From Rana temporaria (lineage: Eukaryota; Chordata; Amphibia; Anura; Ranidae), in NCBI RefSeq assembly GCF_905171775.1, contig NC_053494.1, forward strand, positions 156,356,456 through 156,420,455: a DNA stretch of 64,000 nucleotides, read 5' to 3'. Position numbers and translations under genes: made by a program. This document shows positions 34,992 through 45,480 of this stretch, piece by piece (within the stretch, counting starts at the first letter, position 1; every line of letters begins with the position of its first letter). Below the pieces are notes generated by a model. The model was not told where the DNA came from and searched no databases. It saw only the letters and a program-made list of their open reading frames with translations.

Positions 34992-36232
34992 ATAAAATGG
35001 CAAGAAAAAGTATGTGAACCCTTTTGAATTACCTAGTTTTCTGCAGTAATTTGTCATAAAATGTGATCCTCATCTAAGCCACAACAATTTACAGTTGTAA
35101 TTTCTTGTGTCTTTATTGAACACTCCCATTAAACATTCACTGTGCTGGGGTAAAAACTAAGTGAACCCTTAATAGCTGGTTGAACTTTTATTTAGCAGCA
35201 GTGAGTTTAAGCAAGTGCTTTCGGTAGCTCTGTATAAGATCTGCCCATTTTTGACCATTCTTCTTTGGTTCAGCTCAGACTCATTTGTAGAATGTATGTC
35301 TGGTGTGAATGGCTTTTTTGAGGTCATTCCACAGCATTTCAGCATATGGGGTTAAAGTCTGAGTGCATTTTCTTTTACTGAAGCCATTCTGTGGTGGATT
35401 TTTTTTTTTTTTATGTTTAGGGTCACTGTCCTGTGCTGCATCACCTTACTTCTACTAAGCTTCAGCTGGGCACAGCCACTCTGACATTATCCTGTAGGAT
35501 ATTTTAGTAAATGTGGTAATTCATTTCCCCTCAGTGATGTCAAGTGGTCCAGCTCTAAGGCAAGGAAGCAAGCCCAAATCATGATGTGCCCTCCACCATA
35601 CTTCACAGTTGGGATGATGTAGTAATGCTGGTGCTCTTTTTGTGTTATACGTAATGCTTTTCTTCAATTAAACTTTTGTTTCATTAGTCCACAAAACATT
35701 TTCCCCAGTAGTGGTGCGGTTTGCCAAGGTGCTTGTTGGCAAACTTCACGCACGTGACAACTTTTTTTTTTTGGAGAGCAGCTGTTTGCTCCATGGTATT
35801 CTGCCATGGACACACTGTTCAAAGACTGGCATATGGTTGACTCATGAAAAGAGAGGTTTGCTTTTTTCAGTGATGTCTTTAATCCTTTAGTTGTTACTTA
35901 TTGGTTCTTCTTTACCTCCATAGAGAATTCTACATTGTGCCTTGGGAGTTATCTGGGCTGGGCAGCCGCTTCTAGGAAGAGTAGCCACAGTACTAAACTG
36001 TCTCCGATTTATAGGCAACTTGTCTGTCGACTGATGGATAGCTAAACACTTTGAGATTGCTTTGTATCCCTTTCCAGTCTCATACAGATGAATTACTCTT
36101 GATCGAATGTTTTCAAAGAGCTTCTTTTTGTGAGGCATGGTTCAGCTGGTGCTTCTGATCAACCACAATCTTAAAAAGTTTGTCTTTTATCAATCAAAAG
36201 TAGTTCTAAACTACACCTCTAAACTAATTTCA
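34992..36232 (-). mobile_element. Second Tc1-like element, strongly decayed
   Basis: It begins 'taaaatggcaagaaaaagta', a Tc1-type left end. The phrases 'aaaatgtgatcctcatctaa' and 'ggggtaaaaactaagtgaac' follow, then the reverse of a transposase gene. The expected right terminus is absent and a TTAA MITE follows at 36233. Confidence 0.75.
35200..36138 (-). pseudogene. Tc1 transposase relic
   Basis: The minus strand from the ATG at 36138 reads MPHKKKLFENIRSRVIHLYE (first helix-turn-helix), then about 60 further residues with GKGYKAISK and an AQITPK piece. Frame changes and stops follow. Later pieces (35560-35700) correspond to the centre of the enzyme. It is much more eroded than the copy at 20878-21902. 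Confidence 0.75.
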
Positions 36233-36624
36233 TTAAAGTGGTTGTAAACCTCAGATATGAAACATGAACAAAGCATACCTCTCTAGATTGTGTGCTTGTT
36301 TTAATCCAGGGCACTAAGTGTAATTTCTGTCTGCTACCTCGCTCCTCTGTTGTAAGTATGAGTCACTTCTGACAAGTTTACCTGAAACTAAGAGAAAATT
36401 GGTGACAGCGGAGGGAGCTGCAGCTGATTGACATCCTTAACACTGTTCCTGTGTGCTGTGTGAAGAGGAATGTGTCCTAATCAGTTATTTTCACCGATTT
36501 AACTTTAGCTCTCTGCCCCCCTGCTTTTAAGAGCTGAGGGATTCTGCACTTTGGATGGATGTAGGGGAAAGATGGCTGTAAATAAACATGTACAACTTAT
36601 GTAGGAGGATTAGTTCCACTTTAA
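36233..36624. mobile_element. T2-like MITE with TTAAAGTGG ends
   Basis: The 392 bp element starts TTAAAGTGGTTGTAAACC and ends 'ttagttccactttaa', with TTAA at both ends (36233-36236, 36621-36624). A truncated relative starts at 51866 with the same first 18 bases. Confidence 0.78.
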
Positions 36625-37088
36625 CTTCATGTGTACAAATTATTGACTCAAGTCATTTGTTGTGACTGCTAGAAGATGACTACAGAAAACCAGTTGGATC
36701 CAAGTTGTATCATTGTATATTTTTGTGTATGTATTTGTATACAAATATTATTTAATGTAATATTACCTTCAAAACCCAAATTTTTAATTAAGGTACCCTC
36801 ACCAAATGATCAATAATCATAAATAAGCAGTAAGGGGGGAGCCGCCAAGGAAAGAGAATCATATTGTATATCTCAATAAGTGATAAATGAAAACCACGCT
36901 TTGGCTATCAATCCCTGCTTTGATCCTTATTTATGTATTGCATTGCTTATGTGAGAATTTAACATACTAGCAGTGGTGCCGGTGCATGTGTTTCTTGGCT
37001 AGACTGTTTTTAATTTGTTTATGCTTTTAGTGGAATATCAAATAAACTTTGATGTATTTTGATATCTAGTCTAAAGTGTCATCATGAG
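36625..37088 (+). other. CWC22 intron 5 sequence, no gene
   Basis: AT-rich, with no recognised element. Confidence 0.35.
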
Positions 37089-37096
37089 GTATATAG

Positions 37097-37983
37097 CAGG
37101 GCTCGACAAATCCCGGTCACCAGGTAGCCATGGCGACTAGAAATAGAGTCCTGTTTTAGGCGAGGCCGCGGCTTCGGCCTAGTCCGCAGAGCGCCTTTTC
37201 CCCAGGATCGCGGCGGACCAGGCCCCCACCTCCCCCGCCGCTCGATCGCGGGGGGGCCCGTGATGTCCGGTAATTGAGGCCGCGGCCTTGTGAAGTCCCC
37301 AGCTCTTCTTTCTGTGAGCTGGCGCCATCTGGTGGTGCCCGTTGGTATTACAAGTTAAGCATTACAAGTTAAACAGCAATTCTAATGTCATTTTTCACTA
37401 TTTTCACTGCCATCTTCTTCCCTCTAATTAGAACCCCCAAACATTATATATATTTTTTATCCTAACACCCTAGAGAATAAAATGGCGATCGTTGCAATAC
37501 TTTCTGTCACGCTGTATTTGCGTAGCGGTCTTACAATCGCACTTTTTTGGGAAAAAAATTGGAAAAAATTACACTTTTTTTAATTGAAAAATAAGACAAC
37601 AGTAAAGTTATCCCCATTTTTTTTAATATTGTGAAAGATAATGTTACGCTGAGTAAATTCATACCCAACATGTCACGCTTCAAAATTGCGTCCGCTCGTG
37701 GAATGCCGACAAACTTTTACCCTTTAAAATCTCCATAGGCGACGTTTAAAAAAATCTACAGGTTGCATGTTTTGAGTTAGAGACGTTCTAGGACTAGAAT
37801 TATTGCTCTCGCTCTACCAATCGCGGCGATACCTAACGTGTTGTTTGAACACTGTTTACATATGTGGGCGCTGCTCACGTATGTGTTCGCTTCTGCGCGC
37901 AAGCACGTCGGGACGGGGTGCGTTTTCTTGCTCCTAACTTTTTTAGCTGGCTCCTAGATTCCAAGCAAATTTGTCAAACCCTG
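37097..37983. mobile_element. hAT non-autonomous element, perfect 8-bp duplication
   Basis: The ends are CAGGGCTCGACAAAT (37097) and the complement of ATTTGTCAAACCCTG (37983). The same 8 bases GTATATAG stand on both sides (37089-37096, 37984-37991). The 887 bp interior is GC-rich at the left (37160-37300). From about 37430 to 37960 it contains the repeat core shared with 10741, 50778 and 52158. No transposase. Confidence 0.9.
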
Positions 37984-37991
37984 GTATATAG

Positions 37992-38144
37992 TATCGTGAA
38001 TATAACTAAAGGGTTGATAGCCAAAGCCTGGTTTTCTTTGAGATTCAAGTAATATTAACTCAGTGTTGCTTAAAACACATCAATTCCCTTCTATTCCTTT
38101 ATGGACAACAGGACTAAAATTACAGTGTAATTTCATCTTACAGA
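37992..38144 (+). other. Short unique intron stretch
   Basis: No feature; it separates the hAT element from the Helitron. Confidence 0.4.
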
Positions 38145-38730
38145 TCTATATATATAAAACTCAACGTGTGTGTGTGTGTGTGTATGTATGTTCCAGCATC
38201 ACGTCCAAACGGCTAAAGATATTAACATGAAATTTGGCACACATGTTACTTATATGTCAGCAACAAACATAGGATAGGTGGTTTAACCCTTACCCACCCC
38301 CATTTGCCATGGTCGGGGTTTTCCTTTAAAGTCCCATTCAACTCTATGGGAAATACATGTTACTTCATAACTTCCAAACGGCTGTAGATATTTCGATAAC
38401 ACTTGGTCACATGTTACTTATATGTCCACTTAAACTATAGGATAGTTAATTTATCCCTTAACTACCCCCATTTGTGAGGGTCGGGGTTTTTGTTTAAAGT
38501 CCCATGCAAATCAATGGGAAATGTATGTTCCCACATAACTTCTGTACGCCTGGAGATATTTCAATAATACCTGGTACACATATTACTTATATGCCAAATA
38601 AAAATATATGACAGTTAAATTAATCCTTACCTACACCCTTATATAAAAGATGGGTATATTTATATTACTATGATTTTCCTCCCCAAAAGGTTAAGATAGG
38701 AAGCCCGGGCAACGCCGGGTATTCAGCTAG
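38145..38730 (+). mobile_element. Non-autonomous Helitron, 586 bp
   Basis: It starts TCTATATATATAAAACTCAA directly after an A and ends CAGCTAG directly before a T, the A|TC...CTRR|T layout of Helitrons. A hairpin (CCCGG at 38704-38708, loop GCAACG, CCGGG at 38715-38719) sits 11 bases before the end. The interior has three diverged copies of an approximately 170 bp repeat, starting near 38207, 38377 and 38545 (phrases 'aaacggct.aagatatt' and 'acatgttacttatatgtc'). It has no Rep/helicase gene. Confidence 0.93.
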
Positions 38731-38755
38731 TTTTCTATAAAGGTGAACTTGCACT

Positions 38756-39113
38756 TTAAAGAGGAGTTCCATTTTCCCCCCAAATAATTAAGTCAGCAGC
38801 TACAAATATTGTAGCGACTGACTTTTAATATAAGGTTACTTGTCCAAGGATCCAACGCCATCCTCACATGAGCAGATTCTTCAAATGGCTTCAGGTCCAG
38901 GCGTCGGCATCTTAACTAAGAGGAACTGGTAGTGAAGCTTTGCGGCTTCATAGCTGGCTTCCCGCTGCGCTGCACTTTGTGAATGGTCCCGCAGTCTTCT
39001 GGGACCTGTAATGTGTCCTAGATGGCTTCTGGGGAGGGGAACGATCTTCCGCTTGGATCACCATGTTCCAGCCAGTATTAGTAAGCATATTTTAAAGGAG
39101 CTTTCCACTCTTT
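38756..39113. repeat. TTAA-type MITE, right end uncertain
   Basis: It starts TTAAAGAGGAGTTCCATTTT. The interior shares phrases with 33167-33636 on the opposite strand (e.g. 'cagcagctacaaatattg' against 'agtatttgtagctgctggc'). The right terminus near 39113 ('tttccactcttta') is degenerate. Confidence 0.6.
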
Positions 39114-39251
39114 AGGAAAACTTAAAAATATATTCCCTTGTGGACCACCATCTTCACAGAAAATGTTTCCGCTTCCACTGGCTAATTATAGTTTTTTTGA
39201 TATGCAGTGCCTCTCCTGTAGTTAGGTCTCCCAAGCTCTGAGCCCCACTAA

Positions 39252-39466
39252 TAGAGATGAGCTCCGGCGTGTTCGCACAGGGCACGTACAGAGCCCACCA
39301 GGAAGTCTGCACGGCGCTGCGCTAACCACAAGCAGGGAGACATTTCCCGATCTCTGCAGCCGAGCATCGGGAATATGTCTCCCTGCCTGTGATTAGCGCA
39401 GCGCCGTGCAAACTTCCTGGCGGGCTCTGCACGTGCCCTGTGCAAACACGCCAGAGCTCATCTCTA
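39252..39466. mobile_element. Near-perfect palindromic MITE, 215 bp
   Basis: It starts TAGAGATGAGCTCCGGCGTG and ends with the near complement CACGCCAGAGCTCATCTCTA. The arms pair almost along their full length around 39355. The 8-bp flanks are CCCACTAA and CCCACTAT (7 of 8 identical), which fits an hAT-type duplication. Confidence 0.82.
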
Positions 39467-41085
39467 CCCACTATCATGTTTCAGCCAATATGATGGCTGT
39501 GTAGGGAAGTGGTCTATTTTTGCTTGTTCCATTTTGCTTCATGTGATAAAGAATGCAGTAATTGGGGTAAGGCACATTTATTAGTTTGTGGGTAAAAGGG
39601 CGATAGCCGAAAGCTCTGGAATGGTTAACTCATCACTATAATGTGTGTGCTTCTTGGATGTAAAATATTGATCATACAAGAACATTATATGTAACTTCGG
39701 ATTAAAAATGTATTCTTTGTTTCCTGAAAAAACATGTGCTTGTAGAAATATGTGGGCTCCTGCAGCTTGGGTTAAGAGAGACAATGGTAGAACTGCCTCT
39801 GTAGGCACTTTTCCATCTGTGAATGCTAAAAATGGGACTTCTTTTGTACTGCATACAGATATTACTATTAACAGCATTGGCAATTTTAAAAAGTGCTTTC
39901 TCAGTCTAATTCATAGATCACCATGGCTTTTATACAGATTGTTTAGAGAGCAGATGATAAAACAGCATGAACTTCTGTATTTAGGGGATCTTGCTGATCT
40001 GAGATTAATTTGATTTATAACAACAGTGCAGTAGTAGACACAAGGCTTGGTAATTATAATATACTGCAGTGGTGGGGGGGGGGCTGGAGAGTCGGGGGTT
40101 ATTTAATGCCTGCATTGTGGATGTTGTCTGGTAAAGGAGCTCCAGCCAGATTATTGCTTGCTATGGCGGCTCTCCTGTAAAAAAAAAAAAAAAAAACACT
40201 GCAATGTTTGGGGCTACTGAGAAAATGTTCTTCGCTTTGAAGATTGCCTGACATCACATACAGGCGTACATTTTTTGTATTTGTACTTGCTACTAATACT
40301 CATGTGAGTAATGTGTTCTTTGTTGGTCCAGAAATCTATATCTTGTTTTAAATCTCAAGAAAGATTTACTCTGTAATGACAAAACTATATAAGATTGCCC
40401 CATGGTGGTCATTTTTAGTAAATAATTTGACAGCGGTTCAGCTCAGATGAAGCTAGAATAATGAAACACATTGATTTATATCCTTCAAAAGGTTACAGCT
40501 GGTAAATAAAGGAGCTCCGCGGCCTAGGGATTTGTTTTACTGTCTGACTGGCTGTTTGTGTCGTTCTTTCAGTACATGCATTTTTGGCCATGGCAGATAT
40601 TTACATAGACTAATCGCATACTGGCAGATTATTCAGAATACCGTTTATGAAGAGGTTTGCCAAAAACAATCCAAAAGATGTCCAGTAAAATACTGTTAAG
40701 TGCACCAAGGCCTTCTTACAACAGGTATTTAAAAAGCATCACTTCTATCACCAGTCCTAAAGAACAGGAATCTTGTTGTTGATTAGTGGTCAGAGCCATA
40801 TAGTTCATTTCACTGTCCTCTATAAAAGGGCCAGATAGTGCTTTTAATGTGAACTTGCCTTCTGTTTTCAGGCAGACATATCCAGGAAAATGTCAATAAA
40901 GACCTTTTTAGCTGGAAGTAATTAAAAAAAAATTCAACCAGGCAGAACCTGTTTTTCAAATGCAAGTAATTCATAGCACCCCCCACCCCCCAAACACACA
41001 CACACAAAAAATGCATTTAAAATGTAAATTTTAGACCTGATTTTAACCCTAAATCCCTAACGCAAATATTTTCAAAATAGACATA
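39467..41085 (+). other. CWC22 intron 5 sequence, no gene
   Basis: An open frame at 39708-40013 (101 codons) is not recognisable. G (40073-40084) and A (40179-40196) runs are present. No bounded element. Confidence 0.35.
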
Positions 41086-41093
41086 TTCTAGAC

Positions 41094-41278
41094 CAGTGTT
41101 TCTCAACTCCAGTCCTCAAGGCGCACCAACAGGTCATGTTTTTAGGATTTCCCTCAGTTGAAAAGGCTGTGGTAATTACTAAGGCAGTGAAACTGATCAA
41201 ATCACCTGTGCAAAATAATGGAAAGCCTGAAAACATGACCTGTTGGGGCGCCTTGAGGACTGGAGTTGAGAAACACTG
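41094..41278. mobile_element. hAT MITE with perfect duplication, 185 bp
   Basis: It starts CAGTGTTTCTCAACTCCAGT and ends with the complement ACTGGAGTTGAGAAACACTG. The same 8 bases TTCTAGAC stand on both sides (41086-41093, 41279-41286). The arms are nearly perfect inverted repeats for about 35 bases (the Helitron, by contrast, lacks terminal inverted repeats). Confidence 0.95.
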
Positions 41279-41552
41279 TTCTAGACTAAAAAGATGATAG
41301 TTTCACATTTTTATGTTGCACATGCCATCATACCTACTATCACAAATAACATTTGCAGAAAGGCACAAGTGTACTATACAGTAATTTACTCAACGTGTTT
41401 TGGGTTGAGTAGGGCAAGCCTCTTCATAACTTTCATTCCTCAACAATCTGCCAGTATGTGATTTATGAATGTAAATATGTGATGGCTAAAAATGCATGCT
41501 CATTTTTCTCTTTCCTCCAATTTAAAGGTGCTTACAGTTAGTCGGTTTAAAG

Positions 41553-41895
41553 TAGGGTTGTCCCGATACCGATACTAGTATCGGGACCGATTCCGAGTAT
41601 TTGCGGGAGTACTTGTACTCCTGCAAATACCCCCGATACCGAAATAGAATACTTGCCCGCCGCCGTTCCGCCGCATCCCCGCTACCGCCGACTGTGTAAT
41701 ACGCACCGGGAACATAACAGCTATCATTTGAATAGCTGTAATGATTCGCGCCGCGTATAGACACTCCCCCTTGCTCGGGTGAACTGTCCAATCCCGAGCG
41801 AGGGGGAGTGTCTATACGCAGCGCGAATTATTACAGCTATTCAAAGCTGTAATGTTCCCCGCGCGTATTAACCAGTCGGCGGCAGCGGGATGCAG
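41553..41895. repeat. Palindromic repeat with ATACCGATACTAGTATCGG
   Basis: It begins 'agggttgtcccgataccgat'. An inner perfect palindrome (gataccgatactagtatcgg) is followed by a larger palindrome from 41668 to 41893, whose arms 'gcgtatagacactccccctt' and 'gagggggagtgtctatacgc' face each other around 41785. It is GC-rich with CpG. Probably a non-autonomous DNA transposon; ends not proven. Confidence 0.65.
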
Positions 41896-41899
41896 GTAA

Positions 41900-42147
41900 G
41901 GGGGACATGGCTGGATATGGGGGGGGGACATGGCTGGATATGGGGGGGAGACATGGCTGGATATGGGGGGGAGACATGGCTGGATATGGGGGGGGGACAT
42001 GGCTGGATATGGGGGGGGAGACATGGCTGCATGGGGGGAGACATGGCTGGATATGGGGGGGGGGAGACATGACTGCATATGGGGGACATGGCTGCATATG
42101 GGGGACAGACATGACTGCATATGGGGGACATGGCTGCATATGGGGGG
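41900..42147. repeat. G-rich minisatellite, 22-24 bp unit
   Basis: About ten copies of ACATGGCTGGATATGGGGG with 3 to 10 G at the end of each unit, later changing to 'acatggctgcatatggggg'. It directly follows the palindrome. The repeat makes false open frames on both strands. The regular G runs on the + (CWC22 sense) strand could fold as G-quadruplex in DNA or pre-mRNA. Confidence 0.9.
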
Positions 42148-43461
42148 GAGACATGAATCATCAGGGAGCAGCAACCAGACTTTGCAAGAGTTAGATTGGA
42201 TCGTGTCTTGGGCAGAATGTCTTGTTCCAGCCTTGTCAGACGTGTATATTCCAGGTGCTGACAATTGGCAGACAGATTTCTCAACCTGCAGTGTCTGTAC
42301 ACACAAAGGTGTCCTAGGACATGCATCATATATGGTGGACTTTGGATGTGGACCTCATAGCCCACAGGTTTATCAAGAAATTGAACAAGTTTGTCTCCAG
42401 ATAAAGGGATTCTCTGTAGTGGAAAGCAGTTTCCAATGTTTGACATGCTTGCACACCCTCCACCAAGAAAAAAAGTGATCACTGCAGCAGAATGGGTGCT
42501 CATTTACAGTGAGAATAAGGGATGAAAAACTGTATTCTGTGTAGAAACTATTTTTATTATCAGGAGCTGCAAATAGGGATTGGACACATTTCGCTTAACC
42601 CATACTGCTAAAAAATACGTATTACCCAATAGTGCAAACAGGGCCTGTATTTTATTTTATTAGACGCCGTACTATCCATTATGAACTTTAGATCATAGAA
42701 CATTGGGTACTTTAAGTATGTTATTTAAAAAGGTGGTTTAAGGGAGTTTGTTAATCGGGGGCAGGTGACGGGTAGATCGCATGCCTTGGTTGCTGACACC
42801 GTCCACTGCCCCACTGACACCGCCCACTGACTGACACTGTCCACTTTTAAGGTAGTGTAAGTATATATTTTTACAGTGACATTTGGTTTATTATGTTTTT
42901 TAAAAACTTTTCCTCACCATTTAGTAAAGCCTTGCTAGGTAATTTCTTTAAAAAAAAAAAAAAAAAAACAGGGCGCCGAACCCCAGTGATCGTCCATCTT
43001 TTTCATGTTGCTCAGCTAGATCGCCACCTCTCAAAGGTTGCCTACCCCTGGTTTATGGCCCGTGATTTTTTTACATGATTAAACCGCTGAATCATGCAGT
43101 TGTGTGTGTTTTTTTTTTTTTTTTTTTTTTTAATTAGTGGTCATGCCTCAAGCCAACAGTCAAATTACTGCTTGTTCTCAAGTTAGAACTTTAAATAGGA
43201 GCACTTGCTGTAATCTTGATATGTGAAGTGGAATTAATTTTATTGTATTTGTTAAATTGTAGTCGCTTTCCACATAGTTGCCTGTAATTATTGTCTGGGC
43301 CTATGCAGGTCTTTTTCTTTTTTCCTTTTCTTATTTTCCCATCCCTCTCCTTTCCTTTCTGGCCCATTGGTTCTTGACCCTTTTTTATTGTTAATCATAT
43401 TATTTTTTTGGTAATTTAATATTTGTTGTGTTTTAATTTTTTTTTTTTTTCCCCCCTTCAG
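42148..43461 (+). other. End of CWC22 intron 5
   Basis: No gene. An A run at 42950-42969 and a T run at 43111-43130. The intron ends in a strong pyrimidine tract (T15 C6) and the acceptor ttcag at 43461. Confidence 0.6.
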
Positions 43462-43679
43462 ATGTTTCAAGGAAAAAGAAAAGGGCATCAAGAAAGGAGA
43501 ACGAAAAGACCTCAAAGAGGGACAGAAGTGCAGAACGACCTCACAAAGCAGGTTCAAGGGATGAACACCACAAAGAGAGGCATAAAGAAAAAAAACACCA
43601 CAAAGATAGTCCCAGTAATAGAGGATCAAGCAAATCGGACAAAAAGTCTGATAAGCACACAAAAAGATCGCATAGATGA
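43462..43679 (+). CDS. CWC22: CWC22 last exon (basic Ser/Arg tail)
   Basis: It begins AT, completing the Asp codon from exon E, then VSRKKKRASRKENEKTSKRD and about 50 more residues rich in Lys, Arg, Ser, His, Glu and Asp, ending DKHTKRSHR and TGA at 43677-43679. This is the RS-like nuclear tail of CWC22. The D-V junction at the exon start agrees with the vertebrate gene. The tail seems short compared with the roughly 200 residues or more I remember for mammals. A further exon in the 14 kb intron cannot be excluded, although the frame and stop are consistent. A 188-codon antisense frame here is a shadow. Confidence 0.93.
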
Positions 43680-43870
43680 TCTTTTTTGTATTTTTAATGA
43701 CACTTTTTTTTTTTTTTTTAACACAAAACGCTGTTGGAAGTTGGATGCCATCAATGGACCGTACTAATATGCAGAAGCTGTATTTTAACAGCTGTGACGT
43801 GAAATGTATGCTTTTATGTTGTGGACCTATATTTTCATGTCTCATTAAAACCATTTTTTTTAAGAGTTGG
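43680..43870 (+). other. CWC22: CWC22 3' UTR
   Basis: A T-rich 3' UTR of about 185 bases between the stop and the probable cleavage point soon after the poly(A) signal. It has a T run at 43706-43719. Confidence 0.7.
43844..43849 (+). terminator. CWC22: CWC22 poly(A) signal ATTAAA
   Basis: The common variant hexamer ATTAAA, followed within 25 bases by a T run and a GT-rich stretch (gagttggtgttctc) suitable as a downstream element. Confidence 0.75.
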
Positions 43871-45030
43871 TGTTCTCTTGAGAATTTTTAAAATCCAGAA
43901 TGGTATTTGGTAGATTAAGTACAACTTAAAACCAAACTCCAGGCAAGCTGTCAAATAAAATACCTGGGGGGTGGCGGACTGTTTTACTTGCCAAAACATT
44001 TTTTTCTATCCATCCAATCCAGAGATTTGCATGAGTCTGGTGACACCACTTTCTCTGCTATTGTTTTAGTATGTAGGACGAATACAGGGGTTTCTTCACT
44101 CCACCGCCAGTCCAAAGACTGGACAGTGAAAGAGCAGCAGCTGGCTGATTATTCTCTTGCTATGGGCATCATTGTAAAACACATGATCCAGTTCGCTCCA
44201 GTGGGGGATACAAAATTATTTCCAGATCCCCCAGCAGGCAATCCGGTATTCCTTGGATCAACTACCCCTGGTGTTATTACCACCTCCATTTTTTTTATCA
44301 GATTTGATTTAGAAAATATTTTTTCAATCTTAAACAAGACATACAGAACACGCCATGTAGGGTCTCAAGAGCAACAACATAATAGCAATACTTTGGAGCA
44401 TACAGACAGAAGGCACATGGGTAATTGCGGTATTAGAGTGGCATCAACTAGAGACTGATATTGATAACAAGACATCAATAAGGAAAAATGGCATATAACC
44501 CTATACATGTACACCAATGCTTAGAACCAAAGGGAACCTACCGCAGTGTGAGACACACAAACTTAAGCCAGATTGCATCAAAGTTCCGCATTGCGTTTCT
44601 AGAAAATACGTATGTTTATAAAAAATACATATAGACTTATTAAAGTCGGATATCATAGGAGATGAGCTTATTATGGTCCAGAGATGAACTAGGAGGGTGT
44701 GGGGATTTCCACTTGGGAATTTGTCTACGAGCCACAAAAAGATCACTTATGTGAATGTAAACAAGACTTTACAATCACATAGGAGGAGGAGTCAAGGTAG
44801 CACAGTAGGTATGTAATTGGTTAAACAGGAATATTTACCACCAAGAGTCCATTAAGTGTACCCACCACCTCTGCCCTAGAGATGGGGCCAATATCCTGCT
44901 CCCTCCTTACCCACGAAGGATAGGGGAATTTTAGTAGAAATGTATCTAGCAAAGCCACATGCATAGAAATAAGACCCTTGGTAGAGGTTGCTTAGACTAT
45001 TTTGTTCAGAGTAGGCGTGGGAGAAAAAGG
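43871..45030. other. Downstream of CWC22, no gene seen
   Basis: An open frame at 43988-44458 (156 codons) has no family I recognise and no repeat structure. I do not call it a gene. Confidence 0.35.
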
Positions 45031-45480
45031 CTTGGGGGGGGGTTCAAAATGGGGTCATTTTGTGGGCGTTTCCATTGTCCTGGTGCTCCAGCGCCTTCAA
45101 AAGTGCGATAGGTTGTCAGAAGATTAGATATGTAATTTATGCTACTAGAAGAACTAGAGGTGCTACTTGCAAAAACATCTCACACATGGTATCTCTATAC
45201 TCAGGAGTAGCAGAATGTATTTTGGGGTGTAATTTGTGGCATGCACATGCCATGTGTGAGAAATAACATGTTAATATGCCAATTTTGTGGGGGAATGCAA
45301 AGAATTGTGGGGAAAAAATACAACTTCAACTCACCGTGCCTCTTACTAGATAACTTTAGAATATATACCTTCAAAAAAAGGGGTCGTTTGGGGGGGGGGG
45401 GATATTTGTATTGTCCTGGTTTGTTAGTGTCTCAAGAGAGAGGCTGTCTGTACATCAAGTGTGATCAGGTGTCCTCAATC
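45031..45480. repeat. Two diverged copies of a 340-bp repeat
   Basis: The phrase 'ggtcattttgtgggcgtttccattgtcctgg' (around 45050-45082) recurs in modified form at 45383-45419 (ggtcgtttgggg ... atatttgtattgtcctgg). The stretch between them contains 'tctcacacatggtatctc'. It is probably an internally repetitive interspersed repeat. Confidence 0.5.

Noticed and set aside
39708..40013. 101-codon frame in CWC22 intron 5
   Set aside because: No family and no splice signals in phase with CWC22 exons.
41812..42503. Open frames of 95-211 codons on both strands
   Set aside because: Products of the G-rich tandem repeat; the residues cycle with the DNA unit.
43288..43854. 188-codon frame antisense to the last CWC22 exon
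   Set aside because: The sense strand is clearly coding in CWC22; the antisense frame has low-complexity Lys/Phe runs and no family.
43988..44458. 156-codon + strand frame after CWC22
   Set aside because: No similarity I recognise and no splice or UTR support; kept out of the gene list.
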